A DNA stretch of 32,374 nt from an uncultured Oscillospiraceae bacterium (GCA_905234625.1 CAJOIC010000006.1:1-32374), one strand, 5' to 3'; positions 15,096 to 23,373 are shown, numbered from the stretch's first letter. Program-made: numbers and translations. The notes: a model not told the origin generated them from the letters alone.

Positions 15096-17678
15096 ATGGC
15101 ACATAATCGTGACTATAAGCCCGAGGACATCGCGTTCCCCGAGCAGCATATCGTGGAGAGCGAGCTCGTCAAGGAGATGCAGACGAGCTATATCGACTAC
15201 GCCATGTCCGTCATCGTGGGCCGCGCCCTGCCGGACGTGCGGGACGGCCTGAAGCCCGTGCACCGCCGCATCCTGTACGCCATGTACGAGGACGGCCTGA
15301 CCCGGGACAAGCCCTTCCGCAAGTGCGCCACCGCCGTGGGCGACGTGCTGGGCCGGTATCATCCCCATGGCGACGCGTCGGTGTACGACGCGCTGGTGCG
15401 TCTGGCGCAGGACTTCTCCATGCGATATCCCCTCATCGACGGGCACGGAAACTTCGGCTCCGTGGACGGCGATCCCCCCGCGGCCTACCGATATACCGAG
15501 GCCCGCATGGCCAAGATGGCGGACGAGATGCTCCGGGACATCGAGAAGGACACGGTCGACTGGGACCCCAACTTCGACGAGACCCGAAAAGAGCCCCGCG
15601 TCCTGCCCAGCCGCTTCCCGAACCTTCTCGTGAACGGTTCCTCCGGCATCGCCGTGGGCATGGCGACGAACATCCCGCCCCACAACCTCACCGAGGTCAT
15701 CGACGCGGCGGTGTGCATCCTGGATAACCCGGAGGCCACGCTCGAGGACCTGATGCAGTACATCAAGGGTCCGGACTTCCCCACCAAGGGCATCATCATG
15801 GGCCGCAGCGGCATCCGCCAGGCCTACGCCACCGGCCGCGGCCGGGTGGTGGTCCGCGCCCGCACCGAGTTCGAGGAGTACGGCCGGGACCACCGCACCC
15901 GCATCATCGTGTCCGAGCTGCCGTATCAGGTGAACAAGCGCGCTCTCGTGGCGAACATCGCCGAGCAGGTCCGCGACAAGCGCATCGAGGGCATTTCCGA
16001 CATGCGCGACGAGTCCGACCGCAACGGTATGCGCGTGGTCATCGAGCTCAAGCGGGACGCCAATCCCGAAATCGTGCTGAACCACCTGCTGAAGCAGACC
16101 CAGCTGCAGACCACCTTTTCCATCAATATGCTGGCCCTGGTGGACAACCAGTCCCAGCCGAAGATCCTCTCCCTGCGGCATGTGCTGGACGAGTACCTCA
16201 AGTTCCAGGAACAGGTCATCGCCCGCCGGACGGAGTACGATCTCCGGAAGGCACGGGAGCGCGCCCATTTGCTCGAAGGCCTGCTCATCGCCCAGGACAA
16301 TATCGACGAGGTCATCCGCATCATCCGCAACAGCTACGATAACGCCAGGGAAAACCTCATGGAGCGCTTCGGCCTCGACGAGATCCAGGCCCAGGCCATC
16401 TGCGATATGCGCCTCATCGCCCTGCAGGGCCTCAACCGTGAGAAGCTCCAGGCGGAGTACGACGAGCTGCAGCAGAAGATCGCCTGGTATCTGGAGCTGC
16501 TGGCGGATCCACAGAAGCTCAACGCCCTTCTCAAAGAAGAGCTTATCGCCATCCGGGACAAGTACGGCGACAAGCGCAAGACCGAGATCCAGGACGTGTT
16601 CGACGAGATCGACATCGAGGACCTGATCCCCGAGGAGGAATGTGTCTACACCATGTCCCACAACGGGTACATCAAGCGCCAGCCCGCCAGCGAGTACCGC
16701 TCCCAGAACCGGGGCGGCCGGGGCATCCGGGCCATGGCCACCCGGGAGGAGGATTTTGTGGAGACCGTGTTCACCGCCTCCAGCCATGACTATATCATCT
16801 ACTTCACCTCCGCAGGCCGGGCCTATCGGAAGAAGGGCTATCAGATCCCGGAGGCCAGCCGTTCCTCCCGGGGCACCCCCATCGTCAACTTCATCCCCGT
16901 GGAGCCGGACGAAAAGGTCCAGGCAGGCCTCCACGTCCGGGAGATGGACGGGGAGCACTTCATCTTCTTCGTCACGGAGCAGGGCACCGTCAAGCGCATG
17001 CGGCTCCAGGAGCTGAAGAACATCCGCAACGTGGGTATCCGCGCCCTGAACATCGACGAGGGCGACCGGCTCATCGCCGCCTTCCTGACGAACGGCGACG
17101 ATAACATCCTCATCGCCACTGCCAAGGGCATGGCCATCTGTTTCAACGAGAACGACGTCCGTCCCATGGGCCGCACGGCTGCCGGCGTCCGGGGTATCCG
17201 CCTCCGGGAGGGCGACCGCGTCGTTGGCGCGGGAAGCGCAGGAGAGGGTCTCGCCGTCCTCTCCGTCACCGAGAACGGCTACGGCAAGCGCACCCCCGCG
17301 GAGGAGTACTTCCGGGGCGGCGAGGTCCAGGGCCGCGGCGGCTACGGCATGAAGAACTACACCGTCACCGATAAGACCGGCCTCATCGTGGCCATGGAGA
17401 TCGTCTCCGGCCAGGAGGACCTCCTCATCGTCTCGGACGACGGCACCATGATCCGCACGGACGTGGGCTCCGTCTCGGTCTACGGCCGCGCCGCCCAGGG
17501 CGTCCGGGTCATGCGCCTGGCGGAAGGCAGCAAGGTCATCTCCGTCGCCTGCACGGAAAAGGCCGTCAGCGACGACGCCGACGCAGAGGCTGAGACCGAA
17601 GCTCCCGCCTCGGATACGCCGGAGCCTTTGGAGCCCGGTGAGGCAGAGGCACAGGCCGCGCCCGGGACCGACGAATGA
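15096..17678 (+). CDS. gyrA: DNA gyrase subunit A
   Basis: This is the DNA-cleaving subunit of gyrase. The 860-residue product carries the catalytic Tyr133 in YRYTEARM, the [11 protein letters not shown] block and a C-terminal DNA-wrapping beta-pinwheel. Its GyrA box reads QNRGGRG (usually Q-R/K-RGG-R/K-G). The quinolone-pocket helix reads [12 protein letters not shown], so the position equivalent to E. coli Ser83 is Ala94, as in Mycobacterium tuberculosis. An acidic, Pro/Ala-rich tail of about 40 residues ends the protein. The ATG at 15096 is chosen because AAAGAGGAAACAG lies just upstream. The frame stays open to 15048, but that part lies in the AT-rich spacer. The stop overlaps the rnhA ATG by four bases. 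Confidence 0.98.
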   Translation: MAHNRDYKPEDIAFPEQHIVESELVKEMQTSYIDYAMSVIVGRALPDVRDGLKPVHRRILYAMYEDGLTRDKPFRKCATAVGDVLGRYHPHGDASVYDALVRLAQDFSMRYPLIDGHGNFGSVDGDPPAAYRYTEARMAKMADEMLRDIEKDTVDWDPNFDETRKEPRVLPSRFPNLLVNGSSGIAVGMATNIPPHNLTEVIDAAVCILDNPEATLEDLMQYIKGPDFPTKGIIMGRSGIRQAYATGRGRVVVRARTEFEEYGRDHRTRIIVSELPYQVNKRALVANIAEQVRDKRIEGISDMRDESDRNGMRVVIELKRDANPEIVLNHLLKQTQLQTTFSINMLALVDNQSQPKILSLRHVLDEYLKFQEQVIARRTEYDLRKARERAHLLEGLLIAQDNIDEVIRIIRNSYDNARENLMERFGLDEIQAQAICDMRLIALQGLNREKLQAEYDELQQKIAWYLELLADPQKLNALLKEELIAIRDKYGDKRKTEIQDVFDEIDIEDLIPEEECVYTMSHNGYIKRQPASEYRSQNRGGRGIRAMATREEDFVETVFTASSHDYIIYFTSAGRAYRKKGYQIPEASRSSRGTPIVNFIPVEPDEKVQAGLHVREMDGEHFIFFVTEQGTVKRMRLQELKNIRNVGIRALNIDEGDRLIAAFLTNGDDNILIATAKGMAICFNENDVRPMGRTAAGVRGIRLREGDRVVGAGSAGEGLAVLSVTENGYGKRTPAEEYFRGGEVQGRGGYGMKNYTVTDKTGLIVAMEIVSGQEDLLIVSDDGTMIRTDVGSVSVYGRAAQGVRVMRLAEGSKVISVACTEKAVSDDADAEAETEAPASDTPEPLEPGEAEAQAAPGTDE

Positions 17679-18106
17679 AGTCCGTATCCATCTATACCGA
17701 CGGGGCCTGTTCGGGAAACCCGGGCCCCGGCGGCTGGGGGGCCATCCTGATCTACAACGGCATCGAAAAGGAGATCTCCGGCGGCGAGGCGGACACCACG
17801 AACAACCGCATGGAGCTGACCGCCGTCATCCGCGCGCTGGCCCTGCTCAAGGAGCCCTGCGCCGTGACGGTCACCACCGACAGCCAGTACATCTCCCGCG
17901 CGATCAACGAGGGGTGGCTGAAAAAATGGAAGGCCGCGGGCTTCACGAAAAAGGGCGGTCTCAAAAACGCGGAGCTCTGGCGCGAGCTCGACGGCCTGCT
18001 GCAGACGCACGATGTGCGCTTCGTCTGGGTCAAGGGCCACGCCGAAAATGAGTACAACAACCGCTGCGACAGGCTGGCCGTGAGCGAAAGAGAAAGATTC
18101 GCGTGA
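17675..18106 (+). CDS. rnhA: Ribonuclease HI
   Basis: This enzyme degrades the RNA strand of RNA-DNA hybrids, such as R-loops and Okazaki primers. The 143-residue product has the complete catalytic set: Asp9 ([16 protein letters not shown]), Glu47 (NNRMELTAV), Asp69 (TTDSQYI) and Asp132 (NNRCDRLA), plus the loop His122 ([10 protein letters not shown]). The basic protrusion ([15 protein letters not shown]) is present, as in E. coli RNase HI. The ATG overlaps the gyrA stop (ATGA), so translation should be coupled to gyrase. A strong terminator follows 14 bp after the stop. Confidence 0.96.
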   Translation: MKSVSIYTDGACSGNPGPGGWGAILIYNGIEKEISGGEADTTNNRMELTAVIRALALLKEPCAVTVTTDSQYISRAINEGWLKKWKAAGFTKKGGLKNAELWRELDGLLQTHDVRFVWVKGHAENEYNNRCDRLAVSERERFA

Positions 18107-18120
18107 ACAGAATGTAGAAA

Positions 18121-18153
18121 AACCTCCATCGGACATACCGGTGGAGGTTTTTT
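18121..18153. terminator. Rho-independent terminator after rnhA
   Basis: A 12-bp stem with one G-U wobble (AACCTCCATCGG / CCGGTGGAGGTT) closes an ACATA loop and ends in TTTTTT on the + strand. On the - strand it is preceded by an A/T-rich flank and can also end the convergent GNAT transcript. Confidence 0.9.
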
Positions 18154-18173
18154 GTGATCGGAAGTGCGGAGGA

Positions 18174-18734
18174 TCAGTTTTCCGTAAGCACCCGCGCGGC
18201 TGCCGCCGGGTCTATGTCCCGGAAGGGGATCAGCGGCGGCGGTGCGTCGTAGTCCCCGATGGCCTTCTCGAAGGTGGTCACGTCGTGCCACGCGCCGTTT
18301 TTGAAGCCCGCGGCATGGACGGTCCCCGCCGGGGTGAAGCCCATTGCCGTGTGGAGGCGTCCGCTCTTCTCGTTGGGCTGGGTGACGACGCCGTACACCG
18401 TGCGCACACCCTGGAGCCGAAGCAGGGCCATCAGCGCCGCATAGAGCTTCGTGCCCAGGCCCCGGCCGTGGGCGCTGTCATCCACATAGACGGACAGCTC
18501 CGCGCCCCACTGGTACGCCGCCCTCTCCCGGTAGCGGTGGGCGTAGGCGTAGCCAAGGAGGACGCCGTGCTCCTCCCAGACCAGGTAGGGGTATTCCGCG
18601 GAGATGGTCTCGATCCGCTGCCGGAACTCCGAAACGGAGGGCAGATCGTACTCGAAGGTGATGGAGGTGTCGATGTAACGGGCATAGATGCGGAGCAGCG
18701 CCTCCGCGTCGCCCGGAGCGGCGAATCGAAGCAT
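18174..18734 (-). CDS. GNAT-family N-acetyltransferase, phosphinothricin-acetyltransferase-like
   Basis: The 186-residue product is a GNAT acetyltransferase. It resembles the phosphinothricin/L-amino-acid N-acetyltransferase subgroup by its N-terminal pattern IYARYIDTSITFEYDLPSVSEF and the YAYAHRYRERAAY segment. The acetyl-CoA loop is HGRGLGTKLY (residues 89-98), and a C-terminal GFKNGAWHDV block is typical of this subgroup. The true substrate is not deducible. AAGGGGA precedes the ATG. It is divergent from the AbrB-ABC operon and shares an intergenic region holding two palindromes. A TATAAT lies on its strand at 18771-18766, but the matching -35 is poor. Confidence 0.85.
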   Translation of the reverse strand: MLRFAAPGDAEALLRIYARYIDTSITFEYDLPSVSEFRQRIETISAEYPYLVWEEHGVLLGYAYAHRYRERAAYQWGAELSVYVDDSAHGRGLGTKLYAALMALLRLQGVRTVYGVVTQPNEKSGRLHTAMGFTPAGTVHAAGFKNGAWHDVTTFEKAIGDYDAPPPLIPFRDIDPAAAARVLTEN

Positions 18735-18774
18735 GATGCATCCCCTTTCCGGATGGATTTACGCCATTATACAT

Positions 18775-18790
18775 CATTTCCCGGGAAATG
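18775..18790. promoter_or_regulatory. 16-bp palindrome in the divergent promoter region
   Basis: CATTTCCCGGGAAATG is a perfect palindrome. It ends 2 bp before the -35 of the abrB promoter (18793) and lies just upstream of the GNAT -10. It shares the 12-bp core TTTCCCGGGAAA with the palindrome before recF. It is a likely operator for an unknown regulator. Confidence 0.6.
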
Positions 18791-18792
18791 TG

Positions 18793-18821
18793 TTGACGGA
18801 TCTATGAACATGCAGTATGAT
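18793..18821 (+). promoter_or_regulatory. Promoter of the AbrB-ABC transporter operon
   Basis: TTGACG (18793-18798) and TATGAT (18816-18821) are separated by 17 bp. The -10 lies inside a 27-bp inverted repeat, implying repression by a bound regulator. Confidence 0.75.
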
Positions 18822-18840
18822 TTGTATAACAAATCATACT
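18814..18840. promoter_or_regulatory. 27-bp inverted-repeat operator over the -10
   Basis: AGTATGATTTG and CAAATCATACT form perfect 11-bp arms around a TATAA centre. The left arm contains the -10 hexamer, so a protein bound here would block transcription. The first gene of the operon encodes an AbrB-type DNA-binding protein, the simplest candidate for the binder (inference). Confidence 0.75.
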
Positions 18841-18856
18841 ATATGGAGGGAGCGCC

Positions 18857-19069
18857 ATGAAGAAAGCGCCCAAGGGCAAATACGCCTGGACGGTGACGGT
18901 GGGCGAGAAGGGCCAGATCGTCATCCCGAAGCAGGCCCGGGAGGTCTTCGGCATCGAGCCGGGCGACAACCTGGTGCTGCTGGGAGACGAGAAGCGGGGC
19001 ATCGCCATACCGCCCAAGGGGAGCATATCCGAGATCTTTTCCCGGATATTTGAGGAGGGAGCAGAATGA
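18857..19069 (+). CDS. AbrB/MazE/SpoVT-type DNA-binding protein
   Basis: The 70-residue product has a swapped-hairpin AbrB DNA-binding domain at residues 10-50, with the pattern VTVGEKGQIVIPKQAREVFGI followed by GDNLVLLGDEKRGIAI. A short amphipathic tail (ISEIFSRIFEE) ends it. Such proteins bind DNA as dimers or tetramers and often regulate their own operon. GGAGGGAGC precedes the ATG. Its stop overlaps the start of the ABC ATPase gene (ATGA), so the regulator and the transporter are co-expressed. No toxin gene adjoins it, which argues against an antitoxin role. Confidence 0.85.
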   Translation: MKKAPKGKYAWTVTVGEKGQIVIPKQAREVFGIEPGDNLVLLGDEKRGIAIPPKGSISEIFSRIFEEGAE

Positions 19070-19809
19070 CGGACGTTCTGGAGGTGCGCGGCCTGCGCAA
19101 GGAATATCCGGCCTTCACCCTGGGGCCTGTGTCCTTTTCGGTGGAGGCGGGCAGCATCATGGGCTTCATCGGGAGAAACGGCGCCGGGAAGACTACGACC
19201 CTCAAATCCATCCTGAATATCGTCCACCCCACGGCGGGGGAGATCCGCTATTTCGGCGCGGCCCTTGCGGGGAACGAGAGCGCCGTGAAGCAGCGGGTGG
19301 GCTATGCCGGCGGCGCGGTGGACTGGTATCCCCGGCGGAAGATCCGGGATATCCTGGACGTGACAAGGCGGTTCTATGAGAACTGGGACGAGGCCGCGAA
19401 CCGGAAGTATCTGGACGCCTTCTCCATCGACCCGGAGAAGACCCCCCGGGAGCTGTCCGAGGGCATGCGGGTGAAGCTGAACCTGGCCATCGCCCTGTCC
19501 CACCGGGCGGAGCTCCTCATCCTGGACGAGCCCACCAGCGGCCTGGATCCCGTGTCCCGGGAGGAGCTGCTGGACATCTTCCGCCTCCTGCGGGACCGGG
19601 GCACGGCGGTCCTCTTCTCCACCCACATCACCTCGGACCTGGAGAAGTGCGCCGACCACATCACCTATATAAAGCAGGGTCGGCTTGTGGCCACCGGGCG
19701 GCTGTCCGAATTCATGGAGGAGCAGGCGCGGCTGGGGGCCGGAGCGGACCTGGAGGACATCATGGTCTGGTATGAGAAGGAGGATCTGCGTGAAAAACTT
19801 GCTGATTAA
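19066..19809 (+). CDS. ABC transporter ATP-binding protein
   Basis: The 247-residue ATPase powers an ABC-2 type exporter with the permease encoded next. Walker A is GRNGAGKTT (residues 36-44), the signature reads LSEGM (130-134) in place of LSGGQ, and Walker B is LLILDEPTSGLD (150-161). The H-loop region is FSTHITSDLEKCADHITYI. The overall form resembles YtrB/BcrA-type exporter ATPases used for antimicrobial resistance or membrane stress, but the substrate is unknown. It is coupled to the AbrB gene upstream by an ATGA overlap and overlaps the permease start by 20 bp. Confidence 0.92.
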   Translation: MTDVLEVRGLRKEYPAFTLGPVSFSVEAGSIMGFIGRNGAGKTTTLKSILNIVHPTAGEIRYFGAALAGNESAVKQRVGYAGGAVDWYPRRKIRDILDVTRRFYENWDEAANRKYLDAFSIDPEKTPRELSEGMRVKLNLAIALSHRAELLILDEPTSGLDPVSREELLDIFRLLRDRGTAVLFSTHITSDLEKCADHITYIKQGRLVATGRLSEFMEEQARLGAGADLEDIMVWYEKEDLREKLAD

Positions 19810-20437
19810 GGAGATGAAGCTGGCGTCGTCGCCGCTGTCCTATCTCTTCCTGGCCTTCGCCTTCATGACGCTGATCCCCGGCTATCCCATCCTGGTGGGG
19901 AGCTTTTTCGTGTGTCTCGGGATCTTCCAGTCCTTCCAGAGCATCCGGGAGACCAACGACATCCTCTATACCGTCCTGCTCCCCATCGACAAGCGGGACG
20001 CGGTGAAGGCGAAGTTCGTTTTCGTGTGCTTCATCGAGCTTCTGGCCCTGGCGCTCATGGCGGTGCTCACCGCGCTGCGGATGACCCTCCTGCGGGATGC
20101 CGTCGTTTACGCCACGAACCCCATGATGAACGCGAACCTGGTATATCTCGGCTTTGCCGCGCTGGTCTTCGCTCTGTTCAACCAGGTGTTCTTGGGGGGC
20201 TTTTTCAAGACGGCGTATAAGTTCGGAAAGCCCTTCGTGGTGTTCATCATCCTGTCCATGCTGCTGATCTGCGCTGCGGAGGTGCTGCACCATATCCCGG
20301 GCCTGGAATTTTTGAACGGAAATGAGCGCCTGGGGATCCAGGCGGTGATCCTCATCTGGGCGCTGGGGGTATACGCCGCGTCCACGGCCGCGTCCTGCGC
20401 CCGGGCGGGAAACCGCTTTGAGGCGCTGGACCTGTAA
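19790..20437 (+). CDS. ABC-2 type transporter permease
   Basis: The product is a 215-residue integral membrane protein with about six hydrophobic segments, the partner of the ATPase encoded upstream. The segment SIRETNDILYTVLLPIDKRDAVKAKF is typical of ABC-2 permeases of the YtrC/ABC-2_membrane type. The GTG at 19790 is chosen because AAGGAGG lies 6-7 bases upstream and the product then begins with the hydrophilic VKNLLIKEMKL that precedes the first helix. Longer starts in the same frame run antiparallel to conserved ATPase sequence. It is the last gene of the operon; a hairpin terminator lies about 85 bp downstream. Confidence 0.85.
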   Translation: MKNLLIKEMKLASSPLSYLFLAFAFMTLIPGYPILVGSFFVCLGIFQSFQSIRETNDILYTVLLPIDKRDAVKAKFVFVCFIELLALALMAVLTALRMTLLRDAVVYATNPMMNANLVYLGFAALVFALFNQVFLGGFFKTAYKFGKPFVVFIILSMLLICAAEVLHHIPGLEFLNGNERLGIQAVILIWALGVYAASTAASCARAGNRFEALDL

Positions 20438-20477
20438 AAAAAGGCCCGTATCCCAATAACGCCGAAGGAGGACTCTG

Positions 20478-20492
20478 GCCCGGCATCCGGGC
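20478..20492. repeat. Small GC hairpin
   Basis: GCCCGG-CAT-CCGGGC is a 6-bp stem with a 3-base loop in the convergent spacer between the permease and ROK genes. It has no adjacent T run. Confidence 0.4.
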
Positions 20493-20520
20493 AGCGGACG
20501 GGAGCTTCAAATGTAAAAGA

Positions 20521-20541
20521 GGGACGGCATCGAGCCGTCCC
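20521..20541. terminator. Bidirectional terminator between the ABC operon and ROK gene
   Basis: A perfect 8-bp stem (GGGACGGC / GCCGTCCC) encloses ATCGA. A TTTTT run follows within 6 bases on the + strand, and TCTTTT follows directly on the - strand, so it can serve both convergent transcripts. Confidence 0.75.
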
Positions 20542-20559
20542 TTGGATTTTTGGTTTTTA

Positions 20560-21429
20560 TCATGCCATGGCAAGACGCGCCGTGCCGAAGATGCCGGCGT
20601 CGTTGCCCAGGGTGGCGAGGCGGATCGACGTCCCCCGGCAGGCGTGGAAGGCGTATTTATGGAAGGCCTTGTCCACCCGGATGCGCAGGAACTCCCCGGC
20701 TCTGGCCACGCCGCCGCCGATGACCACCGCCTCGGGATCGCACACGGCGCAGACGGAGGCGATGCCCCGGCCCAGGTAGTCGCAGGCCGTGTCCACCACG
20801 GCGAGAGCGACCTCGTCCCCGGCGGCGGCCCGGTCGAAGATATCCTTGGCGGTGAGGGCGCCCATCCCCGCCCGGACGCCCAGGCGGGTGATGCCCGTGG
20901 CGCTGCAGTAGTGCTCGAGGCAGCCGTGATTGCCGCAGGAGCAGGCCTCCGGCTCGTCAGGCTCCACGCAGATATGGCCGATCTCCCCTCCGGCGCCGTG
21001 GCTGCCGGTGACGAGAGAGCCGCCCAGCACGAGACCGCCCCCCACGCCGGTGCCCAGGGTGACCATCAGGACGTTCTCGCTTCCCGCGCCGCCCCCCAGC
21101 CATTGCTCGCCCAGAGCGGCGGCGTTGGCGTCGTTGCACATGCGGCAGGGGATGCCGGTGATGGCGGTGAACTCGTCCCCGGGGCGGCAGACGCCCCAGC
21201 CCAGGTTCACGCAGCGGTTGACCGTGCCGTCCGCCAGGACCGCACCGGGCACGCCGATGGCCGCCGACGCGGCGTCGCCCTTCAGGGACGCGGCGATGTC
21301 CCGGATGATGTTTTTGCCCCCGTCGGAAATGTCCGTGGGGATCTCCCATTTCTCCTGCAGCCCCGTCTCGGTGAAGAGGCCCAGCTTTACCGTGGTCCCG
21401 CCCACGTCGATGCCGTAATACTTACTCAT
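20560..21429 (-). CDS. ROK family sugar kinase (glucokinase-like)
   Basis: The 289-residue product is a ROK kinase, which phosphorylates glucose or a related hexose or amino sugar. The N-terminal phosphate loop is GIDVGGTTVKLGLF. The catalytic base is Asp100 in NDANAAALGE, followed by MVTLGTGVGGGLVLGG. The ROK zinc site has His151, Cys162, Cys164 and Cys169 (HICVEP...CSCGNHGCLE). There is no N-terminal helix-turn-helix, so this is an enzyme rather than a ROK repressor. The ATG at 21429 is chosen because the conserved MSKYYGIDVGG starts there, and it overlaps the upstream UPF0173 gene by 8 bp. Glucose specificity is probable but not proven. Confidence 0.92.
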   Translation of the reverse strand: MSKYYGIDVGGTTVKLGLFTETGLQEKWEIPTDISDGGKNIIRDIAASLKGDAASAAIGVPGAVLADGTVNRCVNLGWGVCRPGDEFTAITGIPCRMCNDANAAALGEQWLGGGAGSENVLMVTLGTGVGGGLVLGGSLVTGSHGAGGEIGHICVEPDEPEACSCGNHGCLEHYCSATGITRLGVRAGMGALTAKDIFDRAAAGDEVALAVVDTACDYLGRGIASVCAVCDPEAVVIGGGVARAGEFLRIRVDKAFHKYAFHACRGTSIRLATLGNDAGIFGTARLAMA

Positions 21430-22036
21430 GGGCATAGCGCAGCACGGCGGTCTGCGCGGGGGTAATCGCCGTAAGCTCCAGACAATTCGTATCGTATTCC
21501 ACCACGTCGTCACAGAGGGACGTGAAGGCGGACAGCTCCGAGATCACATCGAAGCCCATGCCGCCCAGACGGTAGTGCATGGGGATGACCACCCGGGGAG
21601 AAACGGCGTCAACGACCTTTTTCGCCGTGGGCGCGTCGATGGTGAAGAAGCCTCCCACGGGGATGAGCAGCGCGTCCACGCCCCGGAGCTTCTCCAGAGC
21701 CGGACCCTTCAGCATATGGCCCAGGTCCCCCAAATGGGCGACCCGCAGACCCTCCGCGGAGAGGATGCGGATGGTGTTCTTTCCCCGTTTCAGGCCCCGC
21801 ATGTCGTCATGGAAGCTGGGGATTTCTTCCACGGTGAAGGCGGGCGTCCGTCCGGTCAGGGCCACCTTGTCCACGGCGTTGTGGTCGTCGTGCCCGTGGG
21901 AGCAGAAGACCGCGTCCGCCGTCAGGGACAGAGGCGCAAGACCCGGCACCATCCCGTCGATATAGGGGTCGAAGACCGCCGAACCGGCGTCGGTCTCGAC
22001 GGTGAAGCAGCTGTGACCGTTCCATAAGATCCTCAT
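21422..22036 (-). CDS. UPF0173-type metallo-beta-lactamase-fold hydrolase
   Basis: The 204-residue product has the metallo-hydrolase fold of the UPF0173 family. It shows MRILWNGHSCFTVET at the N-terminus, FDPYID, and the metal motif CSHGHDDHN (the HxHxDH pattern). Further family features are LGDLGHML and a C-terminal PMHYRLGG. The substrate is unknown for the family. The ATG at 22036 is selected over one at 22102 because GAGGTGAT precedes it and conservation begins there. It is translationally coupled to the ROK kinase by an 8-bp overlap, so the two may act on a common metabolite (inference). It is divergent from the dehydrogenase-like gene. Confidence 0.85.
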   Translation of the reverse strand: MRILWNGHSCFTVETDAGSAVFDPYIDGMVPGLAPLSLTADAVFCSHGHDDHNAVDKVALTGRTPAFTVEEIPSFHDDMRGLKRGKNTIRILSAEGLRVAHLGDLGHMLKGPALEKLRGVDALLIPVGGFFTIDAPTAKKVVDAVSPRVVIPMHYRLGGMGFDVISELSAFTSLCDDVVEYDTNCLELTAITPAQTAVLRYAHE

Positions 22037-22152
22037 TGGTTCATCACCTCGAAATTTAGTATACAATATTTTTTTGATTTGTGGTATCATAAATTGAAAC
22101 ATTTTTCCATTAAATCACGAAAAACAGGATGGATCTCCAAGGAGATGAGACA

Positions 22153-23352
22153 ATGAGCATGATCTATACCGCCGGATGCAGGGCACGGCAGGCGGTTTTC
22201 CGCGTCCTGCATGGCCGACGCCTTGAGAAGCAGCAGGTGGTGGAGGGTACCGGCGCGGTGTTCTCCGTGGCGCAGCTGCTCCGAAGCAGCCGCCTGACGA
22301 AGCCCATGGTGGTGGCCGCCGGGAGCGAGGAGCCCCTGCGGGACCGGGTGCTCCACGCCCTGAAGGAGAGCGACCTGAGTTGGTCCGTGTGGGAGCTGCC
22401 CCAGCGGACCCTCACCCCCCAGGACGCCGACGATCTGCGCATGGCGTGGGTCCGGGAGGCATGCGACTGCTTCATCCTCCTGGGCGACGGGGAGACCATG
22501 GATTTCGGAAAAATATCTGCGGCGCTGGCCGCCGTGCGCGGACGGAGCTTTGAGAGCCTCGTGGGCTATAACAGGATCCGACGCCGCCTGCCCCCGGTGA
22601 TCGCCATACCCACCGCCGCGGGCTCCGGCGCGGAAGCCCTGGCCTGGGTGTCCGCGCCCGACGGACAGGGGGAGCGCCGTGTGGTATGCGACCCGGCCCT
22701 CGTCCCACCCTTCCTGCTGCTGGACCCGGAGCTCATGGAGGATGTGTCCCGCCCGGAGCTGGCCTGCGCCTCCATGGACGGGATCTGTCTCGCGGTGGAG
22801 GCATATCTCTCCGGCGCCGCGGACGACGGCGTCCGGGCCGTGGCCGCGGACGCCCTGCGGGACTACCTCGCCGCCCTGGAGCCCTGCTGGAACAGCGGCG
22901 GTACCCCAGCCCAGCGGGGCGCCCTGATGAGTGCCTCGCGCATGGCGGGAGAGGCGGCCTCCGCTGCCGGACCCGGCTATGCCCGGGCCCTTGTCCGGGC
23001 CGCCGGCAGGATCACCGGCCGTCCCGCGGGAGAGCTCTGCGCCGCGGTGCTGCCTGTCGTAATGGAAAAATATGGTAATCACGCTGTGGAGCGCTTGGCG
23101 CTTTTGGCGGAGAGGAGCGGTGCGGCATCCGGCGGCACGAGAGCGGAGGACGCTGGAGCGCTGGTCGCCCGGCTGCGGCAGCTGGCCTTTCGGGTCGGTC
23201 TGCCGGAGGCGATGAATCCCCTGCCCCCGGATACTGTGACGGAGATCGCCGCTCGGGCCGCGGCGGAGGCCAACGGGCGTTATGCCTGCCCGGCGGTCTG
23301 GACGGCGGCGGAGCTGGCGGAGGTGCTGCGGAGCGCCTGCGAACCGAAATAA
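22153..23352 (+). CDS. Degenerate iron-containing alcohol dehydrogenase homologue
   Basis: The 399-residue product follows the group III iron-dependent alcohol dehydrogenase fold from end to end. The nucleotide-binding GGGS-type loop appears as LGDGETMDFGK (residues 110-120), the PTTAGTGSE motif as AIPTAAGSGAE (151-161), and the metal helix as ASMDGICLAVEAY. Of the four metal ligands only Asp209 remains. By motif alignment with E. coli FucO, the three histidines are replaced by Leu213, Arg282 and Ala292. It is therefore unlikely to be an iron-dependent dehydrogenase and may have a structural, regulatory or different catalytic role. The ATG at 22153 has AAGGAGATG upstream; an ATG at 22129 lies within the leader. 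It heads a probable operon with argF, 21 bp downstream. Confidence 0.8.
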   Translation: MSMIYTAGCRARQAVFRVLHGRRLEKQQVVEGTGAVFSVAQLLRSSRLTKPMVVAAGSEEPLRDRVLHALKESDLSWSVWELPQRTLTPQDADDLRMAWVREACDCFILLGDGETMDFGKISAALAAVRGRSFESLVGYNRIRRRLPPVIAIPTAAGSGAEALAWVSAPDGQGERRVVCDPALVPPFLLLDPELMEDVSRPELACASMDGICLAVEAYLSGAADDGVRAVAADALRDYLAALEPCWNSGGTPAQRGALMSASRMAGEAASAAGPGYARALVRAAGRITGRPAGELCAAVLPVVMEKYGNHAVERLALLAERSGAASGGTRAEDAGALVARLRQLAFRVGLPEAMNPLPPDTVTEIAARAAAEANGRYACPAVWTAAELAEVLRSACEPK

Positions 23353-23373
23353 TCTGCAAGAGGAGAAATATTT

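Noticed and set aside
18857-19069. AbrB-like protein as an antitoxin
   Set aside because: No toxin-like gene adjoins it. It is fused by overlap to an ABC exporter operon, so a transcriptional regulator fits better.
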